Position numbers and translations under genes: made by a program. 64,000 nt of DNA from Mesodorylaimus sp. YZB2_4 (lineage: Eukaryota; Nematoda; Enoplea; Dorylaimida; Dorylaimidae): contig JASANH010001727.1 of NCBI GenBank assembly GCA_030248295.1, forward strand, positions 248,001 through 312,000. Reading direction: 5' to 3'. Under the pieces are notes generated by a model. That model was not told the origin of the DNA. It saw only the letters and a list, made by a program, of their open reading frames with translations, and did no database searches. This document shows positions 1-11,382 of the stretch, piece after piece (within the stretch, counting starts at the first letter, position 1; every line of letters begins with the position of its first letter).

Positions 1-2
1 AA

Positions 3-1070
3 GTGGTCCATCTCCGCTTATTAGAAAATCTGGATACTTATCACAAACTTTGTCCAAAGCTACTGCGGTGGCTGAGATCATATCTTGAAAGTCGAAGCCA
101 GTTCGTTTTAGTGGGAAACTGTGCCTCAGCTACGTCAGCCGTTACCTCTGGAGTGCCCCAAGGCACAGTACTAGGGCCGTCTTTGTTCATATCGCTGATT
201 GACCCGCTGCTATCAGAATTCAGGAGAACATTCCCCGATTACCTATTGCAGGCATTTGCAGATGACCTTGCGCTCCTGGTTCCTGCAAGAACCTCGTCTG
301 AATTAGAATCGCGTGTTCAGCCCGCTTTGGACTTTGTTAGCGATTTTGTCGACAAATTAGGACTCGATTTCAATGTTCAGAAGACTCAATCGATTTTATT
401 TTGGCTTGGTCGAGCGGAACCTACTAAACCAAATTTGGTGTTCCGTGGTCAAGAAATCGCTTTCAGTGCAACAGTAACTTATCTTGGCGTGATCCTTTCT
501 TCAAATTTGCAATTCTATGAACACTGTCATTATGTGGCCTCGCATGCCCGGAAGATGATTGGGGCCTTCAAACGGCAATTCGGTAAATATGCGAATGGAG
601 TATTAAAAACGGTTTATATGCAGTGTGTTCTACCCAAACTTGATTACGGCTGCTCTTCTTGGTCACCTATGCAGAAGGCATTGATCGATGACCTCGAGAG
701 ATCTCAAAAGTTTGCGGTTCGTTCCATTCTGAATAATTGGACCATTCAATACGATGCGGGGTTGAGTGCTCTGAATCTTTTATCGCTTAAGAAAAGGCGA
801 GACTACCTGAAGCTCATGCAATTTTATAAATTTTATCACGGCTGGGCATTCTTTAGAAATCGAACATTTATTCACCTTGATGACTGTGGCCGGCGTTTTA
901 GCAGCCGTTTCATTCAACCTCATCAACTAGTCACGCCGGCTCCTCGAACTGAATCATTCAAACAGAGCTTTCTATACTCGACAATTACCGCCTGGAACCA
1001 AGTGGCTGGTGACAAAGCAATGGACTCATTGGATAATTTTAAAAAGCACGTCTGGGTTTTATGTAAATGA
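3..1070 (+). mobile_element. Non-LTR retrotransposon reverse transcriptase, C-terminal part
   Basis: This open frame of 355 codons is the C-terminal half of a LINE-type reverse transcriptase; the 5' part lies outside the window. The RT motifs SGVPQGTVLGP (about residues 49-59) and FADDLALLVPA (about 86-96) are intact, the second holding the catalytic Asp pair. A thumb-like and C-terminal region follows, with LDYGCSSWSP, LKLMQFYKFYHG and an end resembling SFLYSTITAWNQ. There is no stop or frameshift in the visible part, so this copy may be young. The 3' flank has a short AT-rich stretch and then a (CAGA)n run near 1168-1188, typical of the microsatellite 3' ends of some Jockey/CR1-like LINEs. 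Related decayed pieces lie at 11164-11382 and 13240-13980. The RT identity is sure; the clade is not. Confidence 0.9.
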
Positions 1071-1980
1071 TAAATTTAGTTTTCCTATAATTGTGTTCTT
1101 TCTTGCCTATAATCCTAAATGTGCGGTGCCGTTTTAGTGCGCTTTTAAGTGCTTGGCTACCGAGTAAACAGACAGACAGACAGACAGCTGACTTTCGGTT
1201 CTTTTTGGACTTTGCAAGAACAGCCGAAAATAGATTACCAATTTTAAAAACTCATTAATTCGAAAAACTGAGTCTAACTGATTCTAATAAGATTCAGTTA
1301 CAGTTAAATTCAGTTTCGGCGAAGAGATTCAGTTTCAGCAACGCTAGTTATGACCAAAACCTGGACTTGCACGGCACTATCCGCGCGTCATTTCCTATCA
1401 CGCTACTTCTAAAGCGACCACTTTGATTTTTTCTTCTTCTCGTGTGACTTGTTATTTAAGTGCGCATGACATGGGCTTTAGAAATATATCATATCGTCAA
1501 GTCTCGGATCGAATCACAGCCAACTTTGAACGAAACTTGGTATTGTAAAATTGAAAAAAAGAAAGAGGTTCAAGGTGAGAATCCGCATTCAAAACTTGAG
1601 CCTTGAGGAATCTCTTTCTATTTTAAGTTTGGCTGCCTGTTTCAAAGTCATATTCCTTTTTTGGTATTTGCCTCTTAGAAATAAATTCAAGTTACCACAT
1701 TTTTGCAAGTTATATTTTGGTTAACTTCTAATATTAGAAGACTGTTCGGCGTGAGAATAAACTGAAATACAGAACCCTCGGATATAGTTATTAGAAAATA
1801 GAGCAACATTTGTGAGAAGTTTTAAACTCTGCGAAGAATCTGTGCGCCCAATACGAACATTCTAGGCTCCCGTATAAGTACAAAAGTAAACTTGACTACG
1901 GAACTCACACAAATATTCTCGCGAAACTGAACATTGACAATCAGCTTATTCGACGTTGCCAAGCAGCACCTACTGCAGCT
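1071..1980. other. Retroelement 3' flank and upstream DNA of eEF1A
   Basis: No gene is visible. The stretch holds the 3' tail of the reverse transcriptase element with its CAGA run (about 1168-1188), then AT-rich DNA with three ATTCAGTT-like repeats around 1298-1340. Nothing else is recognisable. Confidence 0.5.
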
Positions 1981-1987
1981 TATAAAA
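1981..1987 (+). promoter_or_regulatory. TATA-like box for eEF1A
   Basis: TATAAAA lies about 440 bases before the eEF1A start codon. A good donor (GG then GTAAGG at 2066) and a good acceptor (TGTTTTCTGTTTCAG ending at 2357) lie between them. This fits a short non-coding first exon and a 5'UTR intron of about 290 bases. The 2357 acceptor could instead be a trans-splice site, common in nematodes. Inferred from motifs only. Confidence 0.4.
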
Positions 1988-2417
1988 AACTAATACGCAA
2001 CAATGTCATCCGTTGCCTAACAATGTGAAATTTGTGTACTGCACGTCGCTTAACAACTGCAAGTGGGTAAGGCATTGTGATCCTTGCGTCAGCAGCGCGG
2101 ACTCTTACTGGCGGTTGTGCAATCACTTGCCATATATCTATTTAAATAGTGGAGTCGCCAGCCAATGTATTTTTGAAATCGTGATATGAATTGAAATTTC
2201 AGCAGAAGCATAACGGTTTAAAAAATGTTTTGAGGTTGCAAAAAAATTAATCGCTTTTAATAGTTGATTCAAATCGAAATTTATTTTCCGCTGGTTTCCT
2301 TGTTTTTATCTGAACAACTATGCTTTTAAAATATCTGAACAATGTTTTCTGTTTCAGCTTTACCAGCAGCGTTCACATTTTAAATTGTGATTACTTAGTG
2401 TTTTTTTGCTGTGAAAA

Positions 2418-5400
2418 ATGGGAAAAGAAAAGGCCCATATTAATATTGTCGTTATTGGTCACGTCGATTCTGGCAAATCTACTACGTCTGGTCACTTGAT
2501 CTATAAATGTGGTGGTGTCGATAAGCGTACGATCGAAAAGTTTGAAAAGGAAGCTCAAGATTTAAGTGCCGTTGATTTTTGTTGCGTTTTAAAAAAATCG
2601 TTCGCGTAAATTTGCGCAACGCAGAAATAATTTTTTAATCGATAAATTGCGTCAGGCTGTGACGAAAGATGCTGACAGTTGAGTGCAATGACGCAGGTTT
2701 TGCGCTGCGGGCAGAGTAGTAGGACTTCGCAGGTCCCGAATGGTCCCCCACTAAAACTGCGAGTGGCTGCTGCGATACTGTAGGTTGAGCTGGTTGTGGT
2801 AGATTGCCCCCTCTCGCATGCCGTATTTTCTCGAAGTTCTCCCCCTCTAGAAATCCTGCCCCTCTGATTATTCTCCCCCGTCTGGAACCCTTTTGAAAAA
2901 ATTTCTCCCCCGGGAAGAATTTCGAGGAAATACGGTATTTTGATTGCGCAATACTGCATTCACCGCTGTGCACTCAAACAAAACGAGGTAAACCTGAAGC
3001 GAAGACAAACTTTTGGCATTGTGACAGACAATGCCTAGGGTGGGGCAGGTACGGATATATTACGTATTTTCCCGCCCATCAGACGCAGTGGATCGACAAT
3101 AAAACGTTGCAATGAGGTCTCCTATGGAGACATACTGTACAGTCTCAACTGTCTCGGAGGGCGCACAGTGGGGCATTCTTTTCTGCTTTTGCGCAGTCAA
3201 GTGTCAGTCGAATTAGTACCCCCCCCCCCCCCCCAAAATAAGCCCCTCGAATATGCCACCCTTTTAGACCCCAAATAATATTTTCTGTCCCATGAAAACT
3301 TTTCGATGTCAAAGTTTCCAGCATGGCCTCACTACTACTGTTATATGGCCTAGCAACCCAAATTTTTTCGTGCGAAATGCTGCTAAGCAAAAAATGTGTG
3401 CGCGACCAAATGGGGCCAGCGAGGACCATTCCAAGTGACACGGAGAAAAATTGTGAGCGACGATAAATATTTAGAGAAGTTCGATGCAGAAAAGCGAGTA
3501 AATTGCGTAAAGCGAGTAAAGTTGCGTGCAATGATCGTATCCATATCCTTAAAAAATCTCCATATACTTACTTTACTCCATCAAAAAGCTAATAAAACTA
3601 TCAATAATTTGCTCGCTTTTCTGCATCGAACTTCTCTAAATATTTATCGTCGCTCACAATTTTTCTCCGCGTCGCTTGGAATGGTCCTCGCTGGCCCCTT
3701 GGTCGCGCACACATTTTTTGCTTAGCAGCATTTCGCACGAAAAAATTTGGGTTGCTATGCCATATAACAGTAGTAGTGAGGCCATGGTTTCCAGAGCGCA
3801 CATGGATCCGGATAGCATACGTAGCGTCACAACCGCACAAAATAAGCGCCAAATTTAAAAGCTAGAATGATTCATAAGCGATTTCTTGCTTGGGGCTACC
3901 ATGATATTTGAGTTCGAGCTATCACTATCGTATCCTTGCGAAAACCCTTATCTACGACGTGGCAGTTACTGACGTTTGTGTGCAGTTTCAAGAAAGCTCG
4001 TCTAAATGGGACGCCTGTAAAGGCGCAAAAATGTGGTTACCAATTGAGGCAGCTATTCGAATTTTAGATGGGCAAGGGGGCTTTCAAATACGCGTGGGTT
4101 ATGGACAAGCTGAAGGCCGAACGCGAGCGTGGTATCACGATCGATATTGCTTTGTGGAAGTTCGAGACTCCCAAATATTACATCACCATCATCGATGCCC
4201 CTGGACATCGTGACTTCATCAAAAACATGATCACTGGCACTTCGCAAGCCGATTGCGCCTTGCTGATGGTGGCTTGTGGCACTGGCGAGTTCGAAGCTGG
4301 TATTTCCAAGGATGGGCAGACTCGAGAACACGCCCTGTTGGCCCACACCTTGGGTGTCAGGCAGGTGATCGTGGTGTGCAACAAGATAGACACCACTGAG
4401 CCTCCGTTCAGCGATGTAAGACTGCCAGGGCACTCCAGTGCATCAGACTTAGGAAACTACTTGTACTTTTCAGGTCCGCTTTAACGAAGTTGTTGCTGAA
4501 GTTAGTAACTATTTGAAAAAGATCGGCTACAACCCGAAGTCAATTCCATTTGTGCCAATCAGTGGTTTCCATGGCGACAACATGTTGGAAGCCAGTGATC
4601 GCACGCCCTGGTACAAGGGATGGTCGATCGAACGCAAAGAAGGCAATGTTTCGGGGAAAACTTTGTTGGAAGCTTTGGATAGTATTCTGGCCCCCACTCG
4701 ACCCACTGATAAGCCGTTGCGTCTGCCTGTGCAAGACGTGTACAAGATCGGGGGTAAGTGTAGAAAACTATGTTTGGTGCCACTTGTATTTCTGAGGCTA
4801 CAAAACCTGCTTCTCTGTTAGCCGTGCATGCATTTCCTGAATCAGAGTTTTTGGGGATAATGGAGGCAGTCAGAACTAAGAATTTTTAAGCCCACAATAC
4901 CAAGTTTCGAAGTTGGCCGTGATACGGTCCGCTCGACTCGTCGACAAGTTGCAGTGCCCAGAGTCTTAATGATAGAATACACGGCGGTTTTCGCCCATTG
5001 GATCAGAATTCCAGGGCGCGCGTGTCCAAATCTCGCCCCAGCCTCAAGTTTTTGCATCTTGCATTTTCCTGAATGTTAATGCACGGCTAACAGAAATCAC
5101 ACTCTACAAACCGATGGTGTACAATAGGACACGGCTGGCGGGGCCAGACGTACACGGCTCATCGTTTCAGGCATAGGTACAGTGCCAGTCGGCCGTGTGG
5201 AGACTGGTGTTATGAGACCTGGCACGTTCGTGACTATCGCTCCTCAAAATCTGACCACTGAAGTCAAGTCGATCGAAATGCACTACCAAGGCTTGCCAGA
5301 AGCTTCGCCCGGCGACAATGTTGGTTTTAACATCCGCAGCGTCAGCGTAAAGGGAATTCGTCGTGGAAATGTGGTCGGTGACAGCAAAAACGACCCGCCA

Positions 5401-6612
5401 AAGGAAGCCAAATCGTTCGTGGCTCAAGTCATCATTATGAATCATCCGGGTCAGATAGGCCCTGGTTACACACCCGTTTTGGACTATCATACGGCCCACA
5501 TTGCCTGCAAGTTCGCTGAATTAAAGGAGAAATGCGACAGGAGATCGGGCAAGACTTTGGAAGAAGGCCCCAAAGTATGGTTTAGGAGCACAGCTCAAAC
5601 TGATGACGACCACCTCATTTTTAGGCTTTGAAATCGGGAGAGGCTGGAATCGTTGAATTGGTTCCGACCAAGCCGATGTGTGTGGAATCCTACAGCGACT
5701 ATCCGCCGTTGGGTCGTTTTGCCGTGCGTGATATGAGGCAAACTGTCGCCGTGGGTGTTATCAAGGTAAGCATTTCCGTGGTCAAAATGCAGGGCAGCTG
5801 ATAGGAGTGCCCGACCGCTTAGCAAAGGCCAACCATAGAAATAGGCTAGAACTGTAATCCCCGCCTGGCGGGAAATGCCGAGTGGGAGTAATTATTGACC
5901 GCCCCCCCCCCCCCCCGCTGGGAAATGTTAGCACTTCGGGTTGACGATTCAGTGGCAGGTGTAGTCCAATACTCGCCTCGCTTCTTCGTCCCATCAGCTT
6001 CGATCGGCCACATTTGCATAAGAGCACGCAGGTCTCACAAAATGGGAGTGTCTCTGATAACGATAGTGTGTGTTGCAATCTCTGTCTGATTGGTCTGTCC
6101 TCACTCGTCATGCTCCAGGCTGACCGTGAGTTTACCAAAACCCTTCCGGCTCCAACGTTCTGTGGGCTATGGTCGGGTGTACTCTGGTGGTCACTGTGCT
6201 GAGGCAGCCAGTACCCGACTGTTAAAGATAAACAGCACTCACCCAGGTTATTGAGCTTCGTGCCATTCGGTGCGTGCTCTCTGTTCCTCACATACCAGCA
6301 CACAATAGCAATGGCTGAATCTGGTTCTTGATGATAGCCACTTTAAAAAGCGCGTGCACCTGGTAGGTTGGAGAAAAGTGGCGGAAACTCTGTCTCTTGC
6401 ATGACCGTTAGTGAGAGGGCTGCAGATTGAGCGAGCCCAACGTCTCGGGGGATGGGTGGCTTATAACTTATACAGGGGAGGGTGCTTCCGCTGTCCTGCT
6501 TCTACCTGAAATCTTATTCTTCCAGTCGGTGGAGAAGACGGAATGTGGTCAGGGTAAGACCATAAAGGCCGCCACGAAGGCTCAAGGCAAAGACGCGGGG
6601 AAGAAGAAGTGA
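2418..6612 (+). CDS. Translation elongation factor 1-alpha (eEF1A)
   Basis: GTPase that delivers aminoacyl-tRNA to the ribosome in the cytosol. Coding exons are 2418-2561, 4068-4415, 4474-4753, 5171-5574, 5625-5765 and 6526-6612, giving about 467 residues, normal for the family. The G-domain motifs are present: GHVDSGKS (P-loop, exon 1), DAPGHRD and NKID in exon 2 (usual NKMD). Domains 2 and 3 follow ([29 protein letters not shown]). The C-terminus SVEKTE...GKKK is nematode-like. Introns 2-5 have GT-AG borders and matching phases. Intron 1 is odd: the only GT near the end of exon 1 (at 2566) would shift the frame, whereas joining 2561 to 4068 restores EAQD-MGKG, the expected sequence, but needs a TT-AG intron. 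Intron 1 carries two inverted-repeat elements. The protein is so conserved that I take the gene as functional. Confidence 0.95.
2820..2937. repeat. Short inverted-repeat (MITE-like) element in eEF1A intron 1
   Basis: CCGTATTTTCTCGAA near 2821-2835 is repeated in inverse as TTCGAGGAAATACGG at 2921-2935, with a C-rich interior of about 85 bases between. The layout of short terminal repeats around a small non-coding core is that of a MITE. No coding capacity. Confidence 0.5.
3322..3786. repeat. Long inverted repeat (hairpin element) in eEF1A intron 1
   Basis: Left arm about 3322-3504 and right arm about 3605-3786 are near-perfect reverse complements, about 180 bases each, around a loop of about 100 bases. 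For example CATGGCCTCACTACTACTG at 3322 answers CAGTAGTAGTGAGGCCATG ending at 3786. The open frames in the arms mirror each other and are not genes. Probably a foldback MITE. Confidence 0.8.
5930..6040 (+). repeat. Dispersed repeat family S3, copy in eEF1A intron 5
   Basis: The stretch beginning CTTCGGGTTGACGATTCAG shares a block order with 10385-10460, 12840-12970 and 14150-14270: a GGTTGATGTTTCAGC-like word, CAGG.ATAGTC, a CTTGCTCC/TTCGTCCCA segment, and CGACTTCGAT.GG.CACA. A run of 16 C lies just upstream (about 5904-5919). Likely a short interspersed element; internal promoter boxes are not clear. Confidence 0.5.
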
Positions 6613-7683
6613 CAGAGCGAAGAGGATGATAAGGAAAGCAATGATGACGCGTTGATTTCAAAATTTTTTGGATCAGCTCTTAATGTCTATGTGATCAAAT
6701 ATTTAATGTCTGGCCACACAAACAGCCAGGCATTAAATGTTCGATCAAATTAAAAATCTTGAGGTGCTGACATCAATTTTTTCAAATGTTGAGATACTGG
6801 GAGATGACGCATAATATATATGAACAAATGGTTTTTAAAAAGCACCGCCTGAAAACAAAAAATCTCACTTCAGAATAGTCTGTGTGTGAGCCAAGAAAAC
6901 GTCATTGGAGAAAGCAAAAACCAGAAATGTCCGAGACCGAGAAGACATAAACTAGCTAATCATAGTGATTTTAAACTTTTTTTGAAATACTTTTCTACAT
7001 AGTTTTAATTTCCCGCTGCTCTGACAAATATTGAGAACTATGGGTTTTACCGAATGGAGCCAGCACCAGAAAGCTTGCCTGATAATGCTATACACAAAAG
7101 CATAGATGTGCTTTTGTGCTTTTTTTGGCCAAAAATGACCACTTTAAAGTGCTATATTCCCATATATAGGCATATTAGAAAAATTATACTTCCGCCAAGA
7201 CAAGCAGTTCTATGAGTACTTTCGATTGAGCAAATAAAAAAGGGGCGTCAAAAAAGTCGACTGGCCAGCCCCGGGTCGAGTCTCTCAGAAACCCTCTCTT
7301 AAGTGCTCTCTGGCGTTTCCGTGCGGAGTAAACAGATACCAGTGATATTATGATCATAACAACGACAGATGCGGGTGCGACGCAGAAGCAAATGACCAAG
7401 GTATGTATGTATTAGAAATATGAATAAGAAGAAGATTTTGGGGGAGAAAGGTAATCTCGCGCAAGTCTTATTCTCGCCTGGCTCTGTGATTTGATCTTTT
7501 GAAATGGAAATTCCACACTTACATGCGCATTGCAATAAGCGACAAAGACGCCGAGTCATCAAGTCATCTTTTTGAATTCATCCAGATATACTGCACAGTC
7601 ACGACTGAGCTCTCCACTTTCCGTCGTCTGCTCGCTGCCGCAGATACACGCTTTTATTTGCGGCCGAAATTTCGGCAGGAAGC
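6613..7683. other. Intergenic region after eEF1A
   Basis: AT-rich DNA without a convincing gene. No AATAAA was spotted close to the eEF1A stop. Sequence from 7184 to about 7560 has splice-like signals but no recognisable protein. The promoter and any 5' exon of the following small gene would lie here. Confidence 0.4.
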
Positions 7684-8667
7684 ATGTTCCTGGTTAAGCG
7701 GACCAATCGAGATCATGGAGGCATCCTTCGTGGTGCCTGCGAGGTGAGTATGTGCAGCGACTGCAGCGAGTACAAAGCCATGCAAGGATCGAACGCGTGT
7801 GATCGATGCGGCCATGCTGGTGCCAAGCATAAACTGATCCAGGTATGACATGAGCACGTTTAGTTGAGGCAAAAACGGCATTTTTTGCAAGAATCTTGGA
7901 TATTATATATAGCAGAGCCTCAAAATGGGAAATTGGTGCGCTCCAAGATTCAGGAAACCTTGACTGATTGAGAGTGGCCCCTGGATGATAAGCATAGGAC
8001 CCTAGTTATTGTGATCTGTACAGTACATGCCCTTACGGTTTTGGTGCGCCCGTACTAAAGACTATGCTTATTGGGTTCGTGATAAGTTAGTCGTGCCATC
8101 CATCATGTCCCATATCCTTATCTAGCGATAAAACTTGAGATAATAGCAACGTCCTGTACTGTACCATACGTATTAAATCATGTCAAGGTTCTAACTTTTG
8201 GGAGACATTGCCAGTGTGAACTGCACGGCTAACAAAAGTCACGCTAGACGCACCTTATCTGCAGTGCTGTGGTTATACTTACACTACTGGCTAGGGTGAC
8301 TTTCTACTGTAAGCCAGTGATGGTACGTGCATGTTTAGGAGCGACGTAATTGTATGTCAATGATGAATAACCAGCCTTGCGACTGCGATGGCTACAAAGA
8401 GGTGGATTTGAAAAATGCCGCCGACTGCTACAATTGTGCGCATCCTAAGCAAAATCACATTCTTGCTCGCAACACGGCTGGTAAGTTCAGAGTGTGTACG
8501 AGCACGCCATGCGGAAGGCACGCATCGTTATTCTGCTTGCAGCTGAATCAAATGAAGTGGAAGAGCGGACAAAAGTAAGGAGAAGCGATGAGCATTCAGG
8601 GACACTTGCGCAAGCCACCAAAGAAGCGGCCAAAATGCAGAAGATTGTTGGATGTATTGCAATTTAG
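7684..8667 (+). CDS. Small protein with two tandem Cys/His knuckles
   Basis: Not a family I can name. Exons 7684-7842, 8375-8480 and 8543-8667 join in phase (0, then 1) at good GT-AG borders and give about 129 residues ending IVGCIAI. Exon 1 carries C-S-D-C-S-E-Y-K, then CDRCGHAGAKH. Exon 2 repeats the plan with C-D-C-D-G-Y-K, then CYNCAHPKQNH. The shared spacing is C-x2-C (C-x-C in copy 2), x2, YK, 8-9 residues, C-x2-C-x-H-x4-H, which suggests two small zinc-binding units from an internal duplication. The third exon is charged and looks like a coil or tail. The start is uncertain: ATG 7684 is the first after an in-frame stop, ATG 7750 is an alternative, and a 5' exon could be missing. The gene is supported by splice phase and the duplicated motif only. 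Confidence 0.55.
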
Positions 8668-8699
8668 GACAGAGAAATTATATGGCGAGCTGTCATGAC

Positions 8700-9477
8700 A
8701 AAAAAAAAAAATAAAAATGAGGGGACACCCGCTCATTCGAGAGCCACCCGCCCCATAAGGCATCTCCTCGTTGATCGACCCCGGAGGGATGGAGGGTGAG
8801 TCACCCACCACCAGATGTGCAAGGCGCAGAGAGAACTTCACCAAGTTCTCAGACGGCCAGACTTGAACTCGCGGCCGACCAGTTTCCAGCTCTGCCAAGC
8901 GAACTGTGGCAAACGCCTTTCATTGCTACGCCACTGAGGCGGCAAAGGACCGAATCTCATGATAAGAGGATAGCGGCCGCAGTGGTGATGGTGGTGTCCC
9001 AGGTTCGATCCCCGCTGATGGAGGCCGGTTTGCGAACCAAACCCCCGCTGACCTTGCACGCCAGGCACTGGGTGACTCACGCGCCCTAGAGGCACTCCAA
9101 GTGGAGAGACGGAAGTCCAAACGAGCAGACAGAATACTGACAGACCTGCCATTGTCCGAGGAAGTTGGCGTGTAGTCCAGGATGCCCTCGTGTAGAGTTC
9201 TTGTGGGGACGCACTGGGGGACACTGCTGCATGCGCTGGCCCCACACAGCCATGCTTCGGACGGGCTGCTGGCGGGCGAAATTTCAAAATCGCGCCCAAA
9301 ATCAATTTGATTCCATGAGGTAATGGTTAGATTTTTGTAGGGAGTCGGGCGTCCAGCTGGTGGCAATTTCGCTGAAGAGGTGACCCAGACCATATTTGAC
9401 AATACTTGCTCGAAATATGTACGCACAGTAGCTATTATCTTAGAAACATGGATTCGATTTCTCCATCACATATGTAG
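8700..9477. repeat. tRNA-derived SINE family S1, two copies head to head
   Basis: A reverse copy lies at about 8795-8945 and a forward copy at about 8985-9285. Read on its own strand, the reverse copy has a tRNA-like head (GGCGTAGCAATGAAAGG) and a box B-like GAGTTCAAGTC. The forward copy has box B GGTTCGATCCC followed by the family body (GATGGAGGCCGGTTTGCGAACC, GACCTTGCACGCCAGG, GTGGAGAGACGGAAG, TGTCCGAGGAAG). Related copies occur at 26380-26625 (-), 30000-30310 (+) and 58150-58375 (-). Box A and B plus a shared non-tRNA body define a SINE. Confidence 0.75.
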
Positions 9478-10955
9478 ATGCCGCCACGTCAGCAGAACCC
9501 TTTCTCAGAGGATGACTTGAATAGTTTAATTAAAGACGGATGGAAAATTTCGGAAAAAATGCAATCTGATGGAAAGGAAATGATTCAAAACGACTGGAAT
9601 CCATTTGCTAGTGTCGCGGATGGAAATGGCGGTGAGCTTCAAAATAATCTATGCATAAAGGATGTGGACAGAATATAGAGTCTATATGACTCCAACAATT
9701 CTGAATCTCAGAAGGCGGATTTTAAATGCGAAGTTTGAGGTTTCACATGGTCGATTTTGTATTTAGGACCCAGGGTGCAGACCTCAGAGCATAGTAGCGT
9801 AAACTTCATGATGTGCAAAAAGTCTTTAAAATAAACCTTCGGCGCCCATGTTTTTACGAAAAGTGCTATTATATCCAAATGGACCATTCAGTGAAAAAGC
9901 AAATCTTGTTTTAGAATGGACCAAGCCGGATCATTTCAGTTCGTGGTTCGGCACTCCTGCTGCTCCAACTCCCAGCGGTGGCAATTCGTATCAGCATATG
10001 AGAAGCTTATCGTGCACAAATTTGTTAGGCAGTGCACTCGTTCAGTCGCCATACGCAGTGCCTATCAATTTATTGCCCCCTCAGATTGGATACCAGCCTG
10101 CTGGACAAGGCTGGGGTGGCCGCGTACGGCCGAAAGGATGCAAATATAGATGTAAGGCTCCGTAGTATGATTATTTCATAAAATGACATTGCACGGCATG
10201 CTCTTTTTATGTAACTCTCACAAGTTGTGCAGACAGCATCGACCGAAACACTAAACCGCCCCAGCGGAACCTGGAGCACAGTTGGAGCCGAGGCTGCGTG
10301 CCATCATTTCCCATTGACTGGCATAAACTAGGAATCAGGTCGAACCTGGGTGATCAGGTTAGGCCGAGACTGCACCATGCGTCCGAAACATCGACTTCTC
10401 GTGCTGATGTTTCAGCCACAGTTATAGTCCTAGACTCGCATTCTCTCCCTGCGCCAATTGGGGGGGGGGGGAGTGAATCTATCTCTACTGTATCAGCCAT
10501 TTTACAGTTCCCGTTCAGCGCGAAATTTGATTTCCAGCCGCGAGCGACTTATGACAGTTTTACATCGATGAAAAGTTGCATACTTCCGGGCGCGTTTTCG
10601 GTCGTCCCTGTGTGAGATTCTCCATCTATGTCAAAATGTCAAAAGCGGGCAGCGGGAAATTCAAATTTTGCGTCGTTAAAGGCTTATGAAAAGTACTGTA
10701 ATACTAAAATTTTCCGCTGAATTTTTAGCCGCATCCAAACCACCGCCAATCATCGGTGCTGACCTGAGAAGTGCTTTGAACGGGCAAATGAAAGGATATA
10801 TTTCGAAAAATTATAAAGGCAAGCCCAAAAATGCTATCGTCAATTACCATTGCAAACCCGAGAATGCAGTGACGACGGCCGAGTGGGCGAAAGAATACGT
10901 CGAGAAATGCAGGGAGAAATCTCGATCGGAGAGTAGCGACGAGGAGACGGAATAG
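9478..10955 (+). CDS. Unrecognised 205-residue protein, three exons
   Basis: I do not recognise this protein. Exons 9478-9631, 9915-10151 and 10729-10955 join through two phase-1 GT-AG introns and give 205 residues with no frame problem. The N-terminus (MPPRQQNPFSEDDLNSLIKD) is polar with a helical stretch. The middle is low in charge and rich in Pro, Gly, Ser and Tyr (TPAAPTPSGGNSY, GYQPAGQGWGGRVRPKG). The C-terminal third is basic (GQMKGYISKNYKGKPK) and ends in a Ser/Glu-rich acidic tail (SRSESSDEETE). There is no signal peptide or membrane segment, so a cytosolic or nuclear, partly disordered protein is likely. The start is supported by an acceptor-like TAG just before the ATG, which could be a trans-splice site. 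Support rests on consistent phase and a biased, protein-like composition. Confidence 0.55.
10385..10460 (+). repeat. Dispersed repeat family S3, partial copy in intron
   Basis: GTGCTGATGTTTCAGCCACAG and the following bases match the S3 block order seen at 5930, 12840 and 14150. It sits in the second intron of the 205-residue gene and ends at a poly-G run near 10459-10470. Confidence 0.4.
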
Positions 10956-11163
10956 AACCAGAAAAGAAATCGGGCTGGGAGAAAATTGCAAAATGAGAGA
11001 AAAAGGGCAAAAGTAAAAACGTAAAAGACAAAAATGGGAAATGCCTTATAAGTCATAGCTGATCAAAAATATACATGTTTATACGGTGAAAAAAGTTCAA
11101 CATTTCTGTTTTTCTTCGTAAAAAAATTTTTCTGGGAAAAATGTTTTAGGGAAAAAATTTTGA

Positions 11164-11382
11164 TTGCTGGAGGAATGTAAATTGTTGAGGGGAGTTGATT
11201 ATCCCCATCATTTGATTATATACAGACATTTTTACGAGGGTTTTGCACAAAGTTTTATTTTTTCGACGGTTTCTTTATGGAATCAGGCCTGCGGAAGAAG
11301 GAAGTTATCTGACGGACGCTCGACAATGTTTATCTCAGCTGGTTTTTTTAGCAATGCGCCTTCCCTGGATTTTGTGTTTTAA
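11164..11382 (+). mobile_element. Fragment of LINE reverse transcriptase C-terminus
   Basis: The frame contains YRHFYEGFAQSFIFSTVSLWNQACG, equivalent to the last residues of the element at 3-1070 (RTESFKQSFLYSTITAWNQVAG). Only the extreme C-terminus remains and nothing upstream continues it, so this is a 5'-truncated remnant of the same family. Confidence 0.65.

Noticed and set aside
3145-3858. Several overlapping open frames in eEF1A intron 1
   Set aside because: They mirror each other because they lie in the arms of an inverted repeat. No protein likeness.
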